This document shows, one piece after another, positions 11,818-25,108 of a stretch of DNA of 64,000 nucleotides. The stretch's first letter is position 1. Every line of letters starts with the position of its first letter. The notes under the pieces are model-generated. The model was not told the DNA's origin and made no database searches. It saw only the letters and a program-made list of their open reading frames with translations. This stretch comes from Ulota crispa (taxonomy: Eukaryota > Streptophyta > Bryopsida > Orthotrichales > Orthotrichaceae): NCBI GenBank assembly GCA_963920765.1, contig OY987247.1:3162001-3226000 (forward strand). The letters are read 5' to 3'. The translations under genes and the position numbers were made by a program.

Positions 11818-12442
11818 TAGGGAAAATTTCATGGATACCCCTACAATTTGCCATATTTTCAAAGATACCTGGGCTTTTTCAGAAATTTCACAAATACTCT
11901 TGAACCAAAAATTTCAGGCGTTTGTTTTGTTGTGCATGGTATTTCCTTCTCCCTTTGTGTGTACACTACTTCTTTAATTCTTGTTGTGCTTGCACACAAA
12001 ACCTTAGGAAAATTTTGAGCCCCTTGAAAAGATCCTTAAGGAGCATGTGAGATGTGCATATAGAGAAAATACTCAGTTGTCATAAGTGTGTAAGGTGAGC
12101 AGTTAGATCATCTACCCCATCGGTTTTAGGATTAAAATAATAATACTAATTATTATTTTTTAATTCTTTTTAAAAAAGAAATCCTAAAACCGACGAGGCA
12201 CCTGGACTGCTCACCTTACACACTTTTGACAATTGAATATTTACTCTATATGCACATCTCACATGCTCCTTAAGGGCTTTCTCAAGGGCTCAAATTTTTC
12301 CTAATGGAAGAAGGGAAGTGGCATGCAGAACAAAACAAACACATGAAATTTTTGGTCCAAAGATATTTGTGGAATATCTGAAAAAACATGGGTATCTATG
12401 AAAAATGACAAACTTTAGGGGTATCCATGAAATTTTCCCTTA
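11818..12442. mobile_element. Long foldback element
   Basis: The left end TAGGGAAAATTTCATGGATA and the right end TATCCATGAAATTTTCCCTT are reverse complements, and similarity continues inward over most of each arm to a central hairpin around 12150 (AATAATACTAATTATTATT). A relative is at 20132-20710. Confidence 0.8.
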
Positions 12443-13546
12443 GTTTCATCCTCCCTTGTGGTCCTATATGTTAAAGTAAGGGCTTTAAATCCAAATATAA
12501 ATTCAAAATTCCTAAATCCAATCAAGTGATGAAAAATATCTAAACTCCTCCTTTTTGGCAAACAAGAATTTAGAGCTTTTCCACCCTTGCCTCACAAATA
12601 TGTATGTGCAATAAACCAAGCCTAGGGGAGGAGGTTTTGCATCAGGAAGAACGTAATTGTTTCTTGGCTGTGGATTGCAAGGGATGAGGCTTTACATCCA
12701 AGAAAAAGTTACACTAAGGAAATTCAAGTAGGTACCTTACTTGAAGAAGTGAGCCAATTTAGGAGCGTACTTATTTGTTTGTTTTTGCTCAAGGACTTAT
12801 CGGTTCCCTCTTCATTTCAATTACAATCATCCATACATTTGATCATTTTTTATTAATCTTATTGACAATTAAGGTGTTTTCAACTTCCCTTACATAACAG
12901 ACATTAGTATTCATTAAATAAAATCTAGAATACAATTCTAAATATCTAAGCTCTAGGCAACACTAGGTCCTCTTGGCTATTGGAGGATTTCTTTGCAGTC
13001 TTTAGCACAAAATTCCAAGATTCCAAGTGGTCAAAGGATTTTCAAAGTCCTTTGAGGCAAAATAAGTGCAAGCAAGGGGTGTTTTTTAATAGTGTCTTGT
13101 GTCCACAAATCAATTACAAACAAAGGGACAAATTTCACAATTCATAATAATATACCAAAGAAGATAAAAAATGCAACGAAATTTAACATGTTTATGACAA
13201 GATCAATCCCGTTACATATGCCATGGCAAAATTTATGATTAACTTTTGCCTCAGCATAAAGCTATATTGATCTCATGTTTAAACACCATGTCAAAAATCC
13301 AACACGCATTTTGAAACACTGAGAGATGTCCATTTGGGCAACATTCCTTCCTAGTTAGTATCAAGCTAAAGAGGTTTCCTTCTAGCTATTAAGCATCCAA
13401 TAGAGGTTTATTGTGGTTAAGTTTTCTCCTCATAATAATGACAAATTTATTTGTTTCCGTGCCTTTTGTTGAATGTTTGTTGTACTGTATTTCTTTCATT
13501 TCACCTTCATTTTAGTTTTTCAAACTTTTGCAATACAAGTCTACAA
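12443..13546. other. Intergenic sequence, nothing recognised
   Basis: AT-rich and without a supportable open frame, RNA gene or clear repeat boundary. Stop codons are frequent in all frames. Confidence 0.4.
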
Positions 13547-13780
13547 TTAACCCTTAAACTTTTGAATGTGCCTTTGTGGCTAGAACAATACAAGGTGTTT
13601 TTCTTGTATTTGGAATGGATTCACACCTTTACTACATTTGAAATCAACAAAGAAGTTGAAATATAAATCAATGTGGTCCAAGTGAACCATTTGAGATCTC
13701 AAACTAAAACTTCCTGATGGTGATAAATGCCAATTAAATTGCAACGTGTCTACTATGCCCAAGGGACGATTAAGAGTTAA
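13547..13780. mobile_element. TTAA-type miniature element, 226 bp
   Basis: Flanked by TTAA (13547-13550, 13777-13780). The interior (ACAATACAAGGTGTTTTTCT...ATTTGGAATGGATTC) matches the element at 58400-58624, which is 225 bp long, and in reverse orientation the one at 46599-46815. Confidence 0.75.
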
Positions 13781-14107
13781 GACAAGTGAATGAATGGATT
13801 TGGAGGAAGTGTCCCTTATTGCCCTTAATCATAGTTTAGCATAGCAAAAAAGGAGAAAAACCTTACGTTCCGAGGCTTTACAGGCCCCACATGATTGGAG
13901 CCTGTACCAGAGAAGGAAAAGGAATAGAGCAGTGGTACCCTAGTATTTTGTACACAATTTATGTCATTCAAAGAGTCACCTACCTGACTATGACTTATAA
14001 TTGATGCAAATAACTCTTGAGGTCCTTTACGTTCCATTCTAATGCGTCTGTTCCCAGTAAACTGAGTAAAGGCAGGCAAGAGAATGCTTTTATTTTCGGC
14101 TAGTTTC
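13781..14107. other. Spacer, nothing recognised
   Basis: An 84-residue open frame on the minus strand (13825-14079) has no family similarity that I recognise and no flanking splice logic. I see no other structure. Confidence 0.35.
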
Positions 14108-14854
14108 TTAACCCCGCTTGAGCGCCTCAGAGACAGTATACTGTCTCTGGGATTAGAAATGCTTATTTGAGGAGTCGGATCTACTTTTTTTGATCTTGTT
14201 TTAGATTACAATTATGAAAACATTCAAGTTGTCAATGTTAATGAAGTAATGGCGAGGAAAGTCAAATGTTGTACAAATGTTGCAAGATATTTGATTGGGT
14301 GAAACATCATACGGGGCGTGGTGGCAAGTAGTGATTTACAGGCTGTAACTGGTCAATATCCCTTGCAAGCTTCCTTTTGTGTGTTTTGTGGTAGTGGGAA
14401 AGTTGTTGGCAAGGGTTCAAGCATGTTGTAGACCCTAATTATGGCAACTGTCACTGACTGTGCCGATCATTGTTTTCCGTGCAATAGCGATTTGAAGCCC
14501 TAAAACTTGACATAAAAATAAGTGCAATCTTCAATAATTTACAAGTGGGTGCATTCACATCTAAAATTGGTGCTCACAAAATTTAAGTTGAATCTAGGGC
14601 TTATAGAATTTTGTAAAAATCAACAAATAGCAATTTCTTGCCAAAAGATGAGATTTTGTCATCACATGTTGTTTGATCAAATGTTATATTCTCCCATCTG
14701 GGCCATCTCCCACGGTCAATTGTTCCCAAAATTTGCAAGCCCTTGTCCAAGTAGGTGTTCCACTCGATCATCCAATTGAGATATGATGTATCAAAGTTAT
14801 AGGTGTCCGGAAACCCTCGTATTAGTGAAAAAACTCTGGACGCTCAGGGGTTCA
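14108..14854. mobile_element. TTAA-type element with GAGCG ends, about 739 bp
   Basis: The left end is TTAA-CCCCGCTTGAGCGCC and the right end is GGACGCTCAGGGG-TTCA (one target base changed). The terminus matches the one ending at 760. A perfect 22-bp palindrome (14128-14149, containing AGAGACAGTATACTGTCTCT) lies just inside the left end. Confidence 0.55.
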
Positions 14855-15539
14855 TTGCAGCTTTGGAGAGATTGAGAGTAGAGAGTTGAGACCCACACAA
14901 TTCAGCTCCAACAAAAGAGGTCATTATCCCACTCTAACGAACTGTAAGCACACATGCATTTTGCACAGTATTTATTGGCCGACACAAACAATGTACAAGG
15001 AAAAGTCCACAAAAGGCTCTCTTTACACTACACTTCCATGCCAAGTACCAGGGAGAGAAATGGAAGGAAACATGTTTTTTGGATTTTTCATTCTTTGGCT
15101 AAGGAACTAAACAAACGGAATTGGTGTCTATGGATCAATGTCACGTAAGTGGTTCACAGAAGTCAGGAGACTGTAGAAAGCAAAAAGTAAAAAGGATTGA
15201 GACCAGGTGTAGTACTGGGAGCCATGGAAGTGAATATTACAAAACCCATTGCCATTCACATGTTTGTAATGATGGGTGATCATGTACCTATCCTTGAATG
15301 TACTACAGAGATGCTCCTGGCGTCTAGTTCCAGTTCTCCATTGCTCCCGCGGCCCCGCCCCCCCACTTGCAGTTTCCATCAGTGGTCCCAAATGTGGTCT
15401 TCATAATTAGCTCGAGGTGCTAAATCAAAGCCGCTTTATATGCCAACAGTTAAAACTTAACACTAAGGTAGACAGGCCCATACCCGACCATTTAAGGGTT
15501 TTGGGTACCTTGTCTGGGAAGGAAATTTAGGAAAAAAAT

Positions 15540-15880
15540 CTGTAGGGTTAGCCTGTCAACAAGCTGTCATGGAACATAATATTTGTGAAAAAATGTTTTG
15601 TAGATTATTTTATATTAAAGGACAAAATTGTAACTCATAGGATTTCTTCTAGCAACTCTAAATTAATCTTGAAATTGTTTGGATGTGTTCCTATAATGGC
15701 ACTGGACAATCCCAAACCCTACCCTTTTAAACTAATTTAGCAACTGACATGTGGCAAGATTTGCTTGTGCAAGTAGAGTTCACTGCTTTATTATGAGAGT
15801 GTGTGCTGAAACCCTCAAAAATATGATGCAAACGGAGTGCAAACTGGGGTGCAAAATTGGGGACCGATAGGGAATGGGTG
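15540..15880. repeat. Dispersed repeat with an inverted relative at about 59230-59580
   Basis: Shared words include TAGCCTGTCAACAAGCTGTC, GTAGATTATTTTATATTAAA and ACATGTGGCAAGATTTGCTT. They occur in reverse complement and reverse order near 59.2-59.6 kb. Ends were not resolved. Confidence 0.6.
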
Positions 15881-18608
15881 TGTCTCCCTTATCTGCACTT
15901 TTATTATGAAGCGTTCATGCCACATTTGCGAACAATGGTTTTTTTACTTTTTGTATGTGCTACTTTGACAATTTCACATAGTCTCTTTTGGTTTGGATGG
16001 ATGATTTCAGACTTTCCATGCTCACAATCAAGTATTTTCTGGCTTAAATACATGTTTGAAAGTCACCATCTAATTGATTCTCTAGTATTTTTCTTAGAAC
16101 ACATCTTCGCAATCTTGGAAAGTGCTCTCAGTCAAAAAGGCTGAAATTTACGGGTGGGCAGACAAACTAACCTGGTTTTAAATCCAACAGTTTTTTGGCT
16201 ATTGCTGTTGAAGTTCTATTTGCATTGGTGGAGATGCCCTTACGTACAAAAGAGGCAGAGTATATTTCTTCAGTTCGGATAATTATTCTACTACACGTCG
16301 ACATTTTTGCAACTGGGATCGAAAGTTGCAGTGAGCCACATACTAATAATTTCTTGTTGTTTACTCTTCCTCGTGAGCTTCCATCATGAGACACCAACAG
16401 TGGGGCCATTTCTTGTAACTTACACATCTGACCTTTACATCACACCTGAAAACTGCATGTCGGAAGATATTAGCAATTTAGCAGCATTTTTCTCAGCCCT
16501 GTCTGCATGGTTTTCGTCTTGCTAACAACTCCCGCATTGCCACGGACTTGTTCCACTTTAGATGGGACGTTTCTGTAACCATTAACCCCTAAATGCCTTG
16601 GGCACCAGATTGTGGTGTCCAAACAATTTCAAGGAAACTCTGAAACCCTATTGAAGCTACAAATTTTAGTGTTAATGATAGAGTACCCAAATATAGGTCA
16701 TTTTCAAAAATTAAGTAATTATAGAGACCCTTTTATTCTTAGTCCGGAAGTAAATAGCCCCCTAAAAATAACCCATTGCCACACGTGGTGCACAAAAAAT
16801 ACAAAGAGTGCCCCCCCAAGAGTGACTCTATACAAAATGCAAGAACAAATTGCAACATTAGAAGATATTACTTGTAAATTCCTTGCAAACCATATAACAA
16901 AAACCTGTAGAATCCCATGTGGCTTCACTCTTCTACAAAGATAATTTTTCATTGCAAATCCAATATGAAACAAGGCATTTTTTTGGTTATGCCGAATTTT
17001 TGCTGTCCACAATGCATTAACTACATGCCGTGATTTACATCACCACACCATTCCACTGAAAGTATGGTCATGTAAACTAGAATTTTTGTTTTGAGATAGT
17101 TTTCTCTAGTAAAAGTTTGTAATTGTGGTGTAATATAAAGATCAAACTTACAAATGCTAAGAATATGCCCAAGAGGTTTAAGATGATATGTAGGCACAAA
17201 ATGGATGACTTTGCCTAGGAGATTATATGCTTCTATTTTTAGATTGCTTGAGCATAATTGATAATATTATTTAACATTAAGATGTGAGCTCGTATTATTA
17301 GGTCATTAATATAGAGCAATATATTTAAGGGGCAAAGAGGCAATTTGCTCTAAGCCCAACATTTCAACCTTGCATGTCCCACTTCAACACAAGATCCTAG
17401 CTTTGATGGATTATAAAAGGGTGATTCCAAGAAACACTTCTATTATTTTTTGTCCCCTTCACCTCCTGTAGGTGCTTTTTGACTTGTAATTTTTGCACAA
17501 CAAATTCTTTTGAGCTGAAATTTCAAAGGAAGGTACATATCATAATTAAAGACCTTTAATATTTTTTGAGGTTTTTTTAAAATGATTTTACTATTTTTAA
17601 ATAGCCCCCAAAATAGGTGTCTACCTTGGCCATTTTGTGGGTTTTTAGTACTATTTTGGGTCCAAAAAAGCAAATCTCATGCCACAAATCAAGAAAATTG
17701 TTCATCATAGAGCATTACATGGATGTATAGAAGGGTTTCACAAAATTCTAAATTCCATGCCATGCACATTGGCTCAAAGTGGACATCCTATCTCCCTGCC
17801 TAGGGGATAGGCAAAAACATTAATCAAAAATTGGTTTACATGAGGCAACGGGTTAGTAGTAGCTCAAAAATTGCCATTTGTTGTTTTATTTTTTTGAATT
17901 TCTTTACTATTTTCTAAAAAGCAAAAAGAAAATTGTCCTTTTATTGGTAAATTTTGTCCCTCTATTTTTGTGCATAATTTTTAGAATAAAAATTTTCTAA
18001 GTTTGAATTTTCACAAGTATGCTATTTTAAGTGCTTTACAAATTGTCCATATTTTATTTTATTTTAAAAAAAATTATTTCAAAAGCTCATAGCACTACCT
18101 AGTACTACCAATTTTAAAGGTGTTTGAGACAAAACAGTAAAATGTTTCTTGAAACTGCCCAAAAGGTAAAGAGGAAAACTAAAAAGTATTCAATATGTTT
18201 TATGCAAAAAAAATTGTGGGACTTTGGCTCAAAATTGGGTCAAGCAAGATGCTACATCCAACACTTGAGCAAAATCTCATCTAAGGTCCCACTTTTTCTA
18301 GCACCAAAATTTTCTAAAAGTGTTGCCATATAGACATATTTTAAGTGAATAAAGACAAGTGCCTTGGAATGTAGTGTAAATTGTCAAGTTGCGAAGTCCC
18401 AACTTTCAACTCTTGACCAAATAGATTTTGAGATCTCTATGGAACTTGGGAAGTGGGGCATCGTGTACTTCCAAATTATGATAGAGATTTAGATTTGAAG
18501 TAAATGAGATAGCTTGACTATTTCTATTGTGTATACAACAATAAAATTCCAAACATAGTATAACTACAAATGACATCTGAAATTCACAAATGTATGAGTG
18601 AACATCTT
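15881..18608. other. Intergenic sequence with an isolated TTAA-element left end
   Basis: At 16582-16585 TTAA is followed by CCCCTAAATGCCTTGGGCAC, a family left end. Its right end was not found. The remainder is AT-rich with short unrelated open frames (for example 16612-16944) that show no recognisable domain. Confidence 0.4.
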
Positions 18609-19491
18609 TTAACCCCTAAATGCCCAAGGGTTTTTTTCTTGTTTTTGGAAGGGCATTTTGAGGTTTTTGAATTTTTCTTGTAAGATCATTATTAAACATC
18701 AAAACAAAATTGTTATTGTTGGATCTTGAACTTCAAGGTTGTTAGGTGGTGCTTCCAAAAATATCTCCAAAAAGGTCACAATTTGTGATTGAGTGTGAAT
18801 GAGTATGGAATGTTTTGGTTAATTTTAGCCACCCAAAATTTCTAATGAAAAAATAGCAACTTTTATGTAAAAAAATAGGGAACAACCCCTTGGGATGATT
18901 TAGTGTTTGTTGTTGTTACTCCAAAACTCATGACCCCCCTTCCAAATCCATGACCATAATTTCATAAATGAGTTTGCAATGCAATTGTCAAAAAGCTACC
19001 ACCTAACACAAAGGATGTTTTTAACTTCAACTATTGACCAAAAATCATTGTGAATGGAAGATAATACAATACGGTGAATGAGTTCTAATATTTATAACAT
19101 AGATATTCCAAGTGCAATTAGCCCAAAATCACTTTTGGATTTTATTAGATGATGAATTTTCAATGGAAGGCCCCTCATTGTCCAAGGGACCCAAGGAAAA
19201 TCTTTAATCTATTCTTAACTTGTTGTCTATTTTTCCATTGTGGCAACTTGTCATAAGCTCTTTAATGATACTATTCATCACACTTTTTGGTGTGCAAGAG
19301 GTATCCTTGCAAATTAGCTTTCACCAAAAACAACTAGAATAAAGTATGAAAGACATTAAAGTTGAACGCTGAAGCTAATTTTATCCTTCAACTTCCTAAA
19401 AAAACCTTAAAATGATCAAACCTTTGCTTTCAACAAGGATTCAAAGTTCATTGATAACCAAAATTTGGTGCATTGGGCATTTAATGGTTAA
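18609..19491. mobile_element. TTAA-type miniature element, 875 bp
   Basis: TTAA-CCCCTAAATGCCCAAGGG on the left and TTGGGCATTTAATGG-TTAA on the right. Interior words (TTTTTGGAAGG, GCAATGCAATTGTC, CACCAAAAACAA) recur in the copy beginning at 36312. No transposase frame. Confidence 0.8.
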
Positions 19492-20131
19492 AATATATTA
19501 AATTTTTGAAATAAAAATAAGTGCAAATATGATTAAAACTCTAGCACTAAGGATTTCAAAAGTAAGGGAGCTGGACTATCTTTACATTGTTGCATATCCA
19601 TATCTCACTTCCACACGAATTTATTAGCACTAAAATAGGTCTTTTTTAAAGCACTAGAAATAGAAAACCTTGAATTTACAATGTAAAAATGGTCTCACTC
19701 TTTATAATCTCCTCTAACTAAATTTCCTTTACTCCAAATTTAAATGGTACCTTTTTCCTTTTTTCTTTTTGAGAAAATCTATATCATAAAATCTGGTGTC
19801 TATGTCTCATGAGATACAAGAGTCTCATGATATAATGACGTGTCATGTCATAAATTTCTATTAATACCATAAATTCTAATAGAGAGGGGAGAAAGTACAA
19901 GAAAAGACATTCAATGAGTTAAACATGACAAAGGGAGAAGAAAAGGCACCCAAAGTGCAGGTGAAAAGTCATTGAAATTTTCAAATTTGATAGTTTGAAA
20001 AATTATATAATATTGGATACCTTCATTTATCTTCATAAACCTAAAACATTTTATTACATATAAAATTTAGTTGTGTTTCCATTCCAAATTTCAAATGGAC
20101 GCAGTGCTTTGCAAGGCACACTTGTATCAAT

Positions 20132-20710
20132 AAGGGAAAATTTCATGGATACCCTTGAAGTTTCCAATGTTTTCATGGATACCCTTGCTTTTTCAGAAAT
20201 ATCACAAATACCCTTGAACAAATGATGCTATTTGGTGAGCGTAAAACAAAAAGCCGTGAGCGAGGATTCAAGATTTTGAGAGCAAGAATGGATTCTCAAC
20301 TCAAAATCAATGGAATAATTAAATAAACAACAAATTTTTCAAGAGAGAGTTTAAAATCCACACTTCTAGGGCCCTATGTACATATTTATAGGTGAAATTC
20401 ATTATTTTAACAATAAATCCTGACTCACGGCTCATGGCTCGCGGATCCCTGCCCATGAAATAGCATTCTCCACTTTTGGATTTAAGATTTTAGGCATTTG
20501 TTTTGTTGTGCATGTCACTTCCCTTCTTCCTTTATGCACATGCATAACAAGAAAGTAGTGTGTGCACAAAGAGAGAAGAAAATGACATGCATAACAAAAC
20601 AAAGTGCCTAATTTTTTTTGTTGGTCCAAGGGTATTTGTGAATTTTTTGAAAAAGCAAGGGTATCTACGAAAATTGCAAACTTCAAGGGTATTTATGAAA
20701 TTTTCCCTAT
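20132..20710. mobile_element. Foldback element upstream of the proteasome gene
   Basis: The left arm TAAGGGAAAATTTCATGGAT is mirrored by the right arm ending ATGAAATTTTCCCTAT. It shares end sequences with 11818-12442. It ends about 300 bp before the proteasome start codon, so it sits in the promoter region. Confidence 0.75.
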
Positions 20711-21013
20711 TAATGAATGCACTTCTATTCACAAACCTCATATAACAACATAACCATTTAATGTCTAACTTAGGTTGACAACTAAAATAGGCCTAACGAA
20801 AAGTTTACCGGCTACGTGACCGGGTGACCAGGTGACCAGGTTGTCCTGGAAGACCCCTCCCCAAGGCACGCTTCGCATGGTTGCCCGAGAGCATAGTTGC
20901 CCGAGAGACTCGTTTGTTGCTCGATTTGCCGTTCGTTTTCGAAGTCAGTCTTAAATTTCTCTGGAGCTCATTCACTACCGATCTAGTGCACTCAAATCTC
21001 AACCGCAATCATC
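20711..21013 (+). promoter_or_regulatory. Promoter and 5' untranslated region of the proteasome beta-2 gene (approximate)
   Basis: This is the only non-repeat sequence between the foldback element and the start codon. It turns GC-richer from about 20800. No clear TATA element was identified. Confidence 0.4.
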
Positions 21014-23359
21014 ATGGAGACCATTTTCGGGCTGGTAGGCGATGGCTTTGCGCTCGTGGTGGCGGACTCCTCGCAAGTGCAGAGCATCGTCGTGCAGAAG
21101 ACCAATGAGGACAAGATCATGATCCTCGACTCGCACAAGCTGCTCGGCCTCACCGGCGAGAGCGGCGACAGGTGAACTTTCCACGCATCATAGCAAATCT
21201 CCTTTTGCTTTCCCAATTCCAATACTCGTAGTTTTCTCGTTTCAAAAATTAGGGTTTGAGGAGAAACTAGGGTTTGAGGAGTAAACAATTTCCTGTTTTA
21301 CGCCATCTTCGCCTTTGATCCGCACGTTGCATTCTGGAATTTAGCTCTATTCGGGATTTTTGCGATATAATTAGGGTTTGAGATAAAACTGTTCTTGATG
21401 GAGTTAGGGTTTGGTGGTTCTTGGTGTGTAGAGTGCAATTCTCGGAGTACATTCAAAAGAATATTTTACTGTACCAGTACCGAAACGGAATTCCCCTTTC
21501 AACTTCAGCCGCTGCGAATTTCACTCGTGGACAGCTTGCTACTGCTCTGAGAAAGGTACGTGATGAAATCCCCTTCAAAAATCAAGGAAGGCTTTACTTC
21601 AGATTTTTAAAGTAAGAAGTTATTTTTTTGTGTTGCTACTACCATCGACCTTAATAGCTGGTAAGCGTAATGATGAAGAATCCTTTATAACTAGAGCTGA
21701 TTTCCGTTGCTACTACATACATACAGTATTCGGTCTTGTTCCGAAATTTGTCGAAGATAAAAAGAACGAACAACCAATTATATTGCAAAAGGAACTCCGA
21801 GCTGAAAAGTGCCAGATGGTGAAGCTGATGAAGTTGCTGTTGCTTTTGTAAGAAGCTCCTCTTAATTGTATACATTAAACATGTATGTATGTATGTATGT
21901 ATGTATGTATGTATGTATGTATGTATGTATGTATGTATGTATGTATGTATGTATGTATGTATGTTTTTTTTACATTTTTGTTTTTTAATGGATCTGTTGA
22001 CAAGGAGATGGGCTGGCTATGGTTATTGTTGAGCATTTAAAACTAGGATATGAAAGCTGTAAACCTTATGGAGGCTCATTCCCTGATCTGCCAGTTAATA
22101 CCTTGTGTTAACAGAACCCGTACCAAGTCAATATGATGCTAGCTGGGTGGGACAAGGACCAGGGTCCATCACTTTACTACTTGGACTATATTTCTACTCT
22201 CCATAAGCTTGAGAAAGGTGGAATGGGCTATGGTGAGTTACCTACAATTCTTGTATACACAATTCCTTGTCTTTAAGCATTTCAACTTTTGTAGGATTGT
22301 ACTTTCATTAAGAAACCGGCTTAGAACTGAGGAGAAACTCAAGAGCCAAACCTCATGTCTTTTCAATGGTCAGGTAGATTTTGCTTGTACCACTTGCTAA
22401 GCAGTCCAACAAAGTAGCTGAAACTGATGAGTTTCGGTACCAGGTATCAAAATAGGGTTCGGAATTAGGTTATTAATGGTTTTTAGTAACATTTAGGGAA
22501 TTGATGTGTGCACACCCGGGGTTTGATATACGCACACGGGAGGGGAGTAAATTTTAGATATTTACCATCAACATGTTGAATTTGGAAAGTTTGAATTCAG
22601 ATATGAATTTGGAGACCTTGATTTAGTCTAGAACTACAAAGGAGCAGGGCATTTTTTTCTGGCGAAAAACTGACACCCCTGACAGATTTTCGCAAATCAC
22701 AGATTGTCCCTCCCTTTTTCAACTAATTCGCTGTTGACATCTAGAACTCTTTTGCCAGAAAAAAATTCCCTGCAAAGGAGGTTACAATTGAACAACCCCT
22801 AGTGGAAAAGCTTAGCTTTTTTTTACAAACAAAGGTAAAAGTAATAATTTGCCCCTCTAGCTAAGCTTTTCCACTAGGCATTGTTCAATTGTAACTTCCT
22901 TTGTGGTTCTAGACTAAATCAAGGTCTCTAAATCCAAATCTGAAGTCAAACTTTCCAAATTCAACATGCTGATGGTAAATATCTAAAATTTACCCCCCGC
23001 CCCCTGGTGTGCATATATCGAACCCTGGGTGTGCACATATCAATTCCCAACATTTATTGTGGCTGGTTTGGATGAATAGCCTTGCCGTGTGCTGATACGA
23101 GCCATGTGATGCAGGGGCCTACTTTCTGCTGTCACTGATGGATAGATACTTCGAGAAGAACATGTCGCTGGAGAAGGCCTTGGAGCTGGTTGATAAATGC
23201 ATTGAGGAAGTGAGGAATAGGCTTGTGGTGTCTCCTCCCAACTTCGTTGTTAAGATTGTGGACAAGGATGGTGCTCGGGAGCTGCTGTGGAGGAGAACCG
23301 TGGAAGACAAACAGGGGCCTCCGGCTGCTCTCATCGCCTCTCCCATGTCTGTAAGCTAG
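21014..23359 (+). CDS. PBD: 20S proteasome subunit beta type-2 (PBD)
   Basis: Four exons: 21014-21171, 21432-21555, 22115-22232 and 23115-23359. All splices are GT-AG and in phase, giving 214 residues (typical plant length about 204). The protein opens [20 protein letters not shown] and contains the conserved block [13 protein letters not shown], the segment [15 protein letters not shown] and the C-terminal [15 protein letters not shown], all diagnostic of the beta-4 (type-2) subunit. This is a non-catalytic beta subunit without a propeptide or N-terminal threonine, sitting in the beta ring of the 20S core in nucleus and cytosol. Intron 1 has four telo-box-like TTAGGGTTT motifs, intron 2 an ATGT microsatellite and intron 3 a foldback element. 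The gene is convergent with the RPAP3-like gene. The tail after KDGAR is slightly longer than usual. Confidence 0.96.
21249..21412 (+). promoter_or_regulatory. Cluster of telo-box motifs in proteasome intron 1
   Basis: The word TAGGGTTT, the reverse complement of the plant telo-box AAACCCTA, occurs four times (near 21250, 21268, 21372 and 21404). Such boxes are common around starts of plant housekeeping and ribosomal genes. A regulatory role here is inferred. Confidence 0.45.
21881..21965. repeat. ATGT microsatellite, about 21 units
   Basis: An uninterrupted tetranucleotide tract lies inside intron 2 of the proteasome gene. Its purity suggests it is length-variable. Confidence 0.95.
22496..23048. 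mobile_element. Foldback element in proteasome intron 3
   Basis: Arms beginning GGGAATTGATGTGTGCACAC and ending GTGTGCACATATCAATTCCC pair over about 200 bp each, including GGTTCTAGACTAAATCAAGG / CTTGATTTAGTCTAGAACTA. The central loop carries AAAAGCTTAGC and GCTAAGCTTTTCC. The same family lies inside the structures at 31153-32033 and 45300-46510. Confidence 0.85.
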
Positions 23360-25108
23360 AGAGAGCAGGGGTGTAAATGGTTGGTCACCGAATGTTTTAG
23401 CTTCTCAGCAAGGTTGGCATTGCTCATCACTTCAGAATACTCGCAATGGATGGTTCAGCTCTCTTGTGAATAACTCTTTTTTTGGGACAATCGCGTCAGC
23501 AGACCTTTTATTTGCTGTTTTGGTTTTTACACTGCTGTAGCAGTGGCTGTGTCTGGGAGTTGCTCATGGCCTGAATGAGGACAGTGTGGAATACAACAGC
23601 AAATTTCGTATCTTATGCATATTGAGTAATAATCTTGCACTTGGCCCATGAAGGGATTGACAAAATATTAACAATTACAAGATGTTCTGTGGGAAGTGTG
23701 AGACACAACAGCGTGCAGAACTGTTTAATGCAAAGTTTTCTTGATCGAGTACAATATTAAGGAATTACATGTGGACATGTGAATGTGGAGCATATGTTCT
23801 CTACACCAAATAGTGCATTTAGGTTGCCCCATACTAATTTCTCAACATTTTACACTATTTAGATATTTATAAAGACTACAGTAACTTTTTTCAATAATTA
23901 TTGTGATAACAACGGAGGAAGCTAGCTGAGGTTGGGCATAGCAACAAGTTGGAATTTTACACAAAATCAAGAATTATTGTAGCATGAAGAGAGTTGTTTG
24001 TCCCTCCAAGTGGCCAAGGGTGAGTCATGAGGTAACTTTGTGAAGGTAAGGCAACCTAATTGTTAAGGTAACCTAAATGCACTATTTGGTGTAGGTGATG
24101 TTGGGTCGTCTGATGAGGTTTTTTGGATGAGGTTTTTTGGATGAGGTTTTTTTTAAATCTTTCTATCATGGAATGTTGCTATGGACTCCGGAGTAAAATT
24201 TATTGTTTAGCATCTTTCAAGTAGTTTTTGTCAAAATGTTTGCAGAAATGTAAGAGAGAACCCTATCCAAGGCCTTGAGCTACTCAGAATGGTTTCTAAT
24301 GGTAGAACTGGTGAACCTTTTTTTTGAAATTCTTTTTGAGAATGTAATAAGATATTTTTTCTGGATGTGTAAACAAGTTTCGAAATGTTGAAGTTTGTAG
24401 TAACGTCCAAATTACAAGCTTGGACTATCCGTAAACTATGAGTATTGAATGTAAGTTATGCTCCATGGAGATATTGAATGTAGAAGTATCTCCTTTTTTG
24501 CAAGTCCTAAGTTTCAATGACACTTATATCATAATTAGGTTAGTTTTCAACCTGCAAGAACGTGATGCTATCCAAATGAGTTTCCTATCTAGTATTGAGT
24601 CATTCCATCCTATGCTGTATTTCAATCACACAATTTATTCGCAGTGAAATGTAGTTAAAAAGTGTAGATTTGAATGAGAATGCTAGCACAGCAACAAGAC
24701 TTGCATGTATTGCACAGCTCACTTTTTTACTGGTAGCAAGATTTAGTTAGCTAGAAACTCCCTTCTTGAGTTTTAAGAAAGGTACAAGTGTGTAAAAGAA
24801 GTTATGTCTCATACCCAACTGAAACCACACAGTCTTCACAAGTTATGTGTCCAATGCAACCTATACGAACATCAAAAGAGGTAAAATACATGTTCACGAA
24901 TCACGAATGCCAAAACTTCAAAGACTCCTCCTTGATTTCTGAGGGCGTATAAGAGCTTCAGTATGTATCACGTGCAAGAGCTTTCCGGTAATAAGTACGG
25001 AGTAATAGGTTTAACGTGGATACAAGTATAACTTAAGCTAATTGCCAATAATGTAGTCTTTACAGCAGTGTTGGCAGATTGAACTTGCTACCATCTTGAT
25101 TGTGCTTA
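23360..25108. other. Convergent spacer between proteasome and RPAP3-like genes
   Basis: Holds the two 3' untranslated regions. A short tandem GGATGAGGTTTTTT occurs near 24115-24150. No coding exon was recognised in this AT-rich stretch. Confidence 0.45.
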
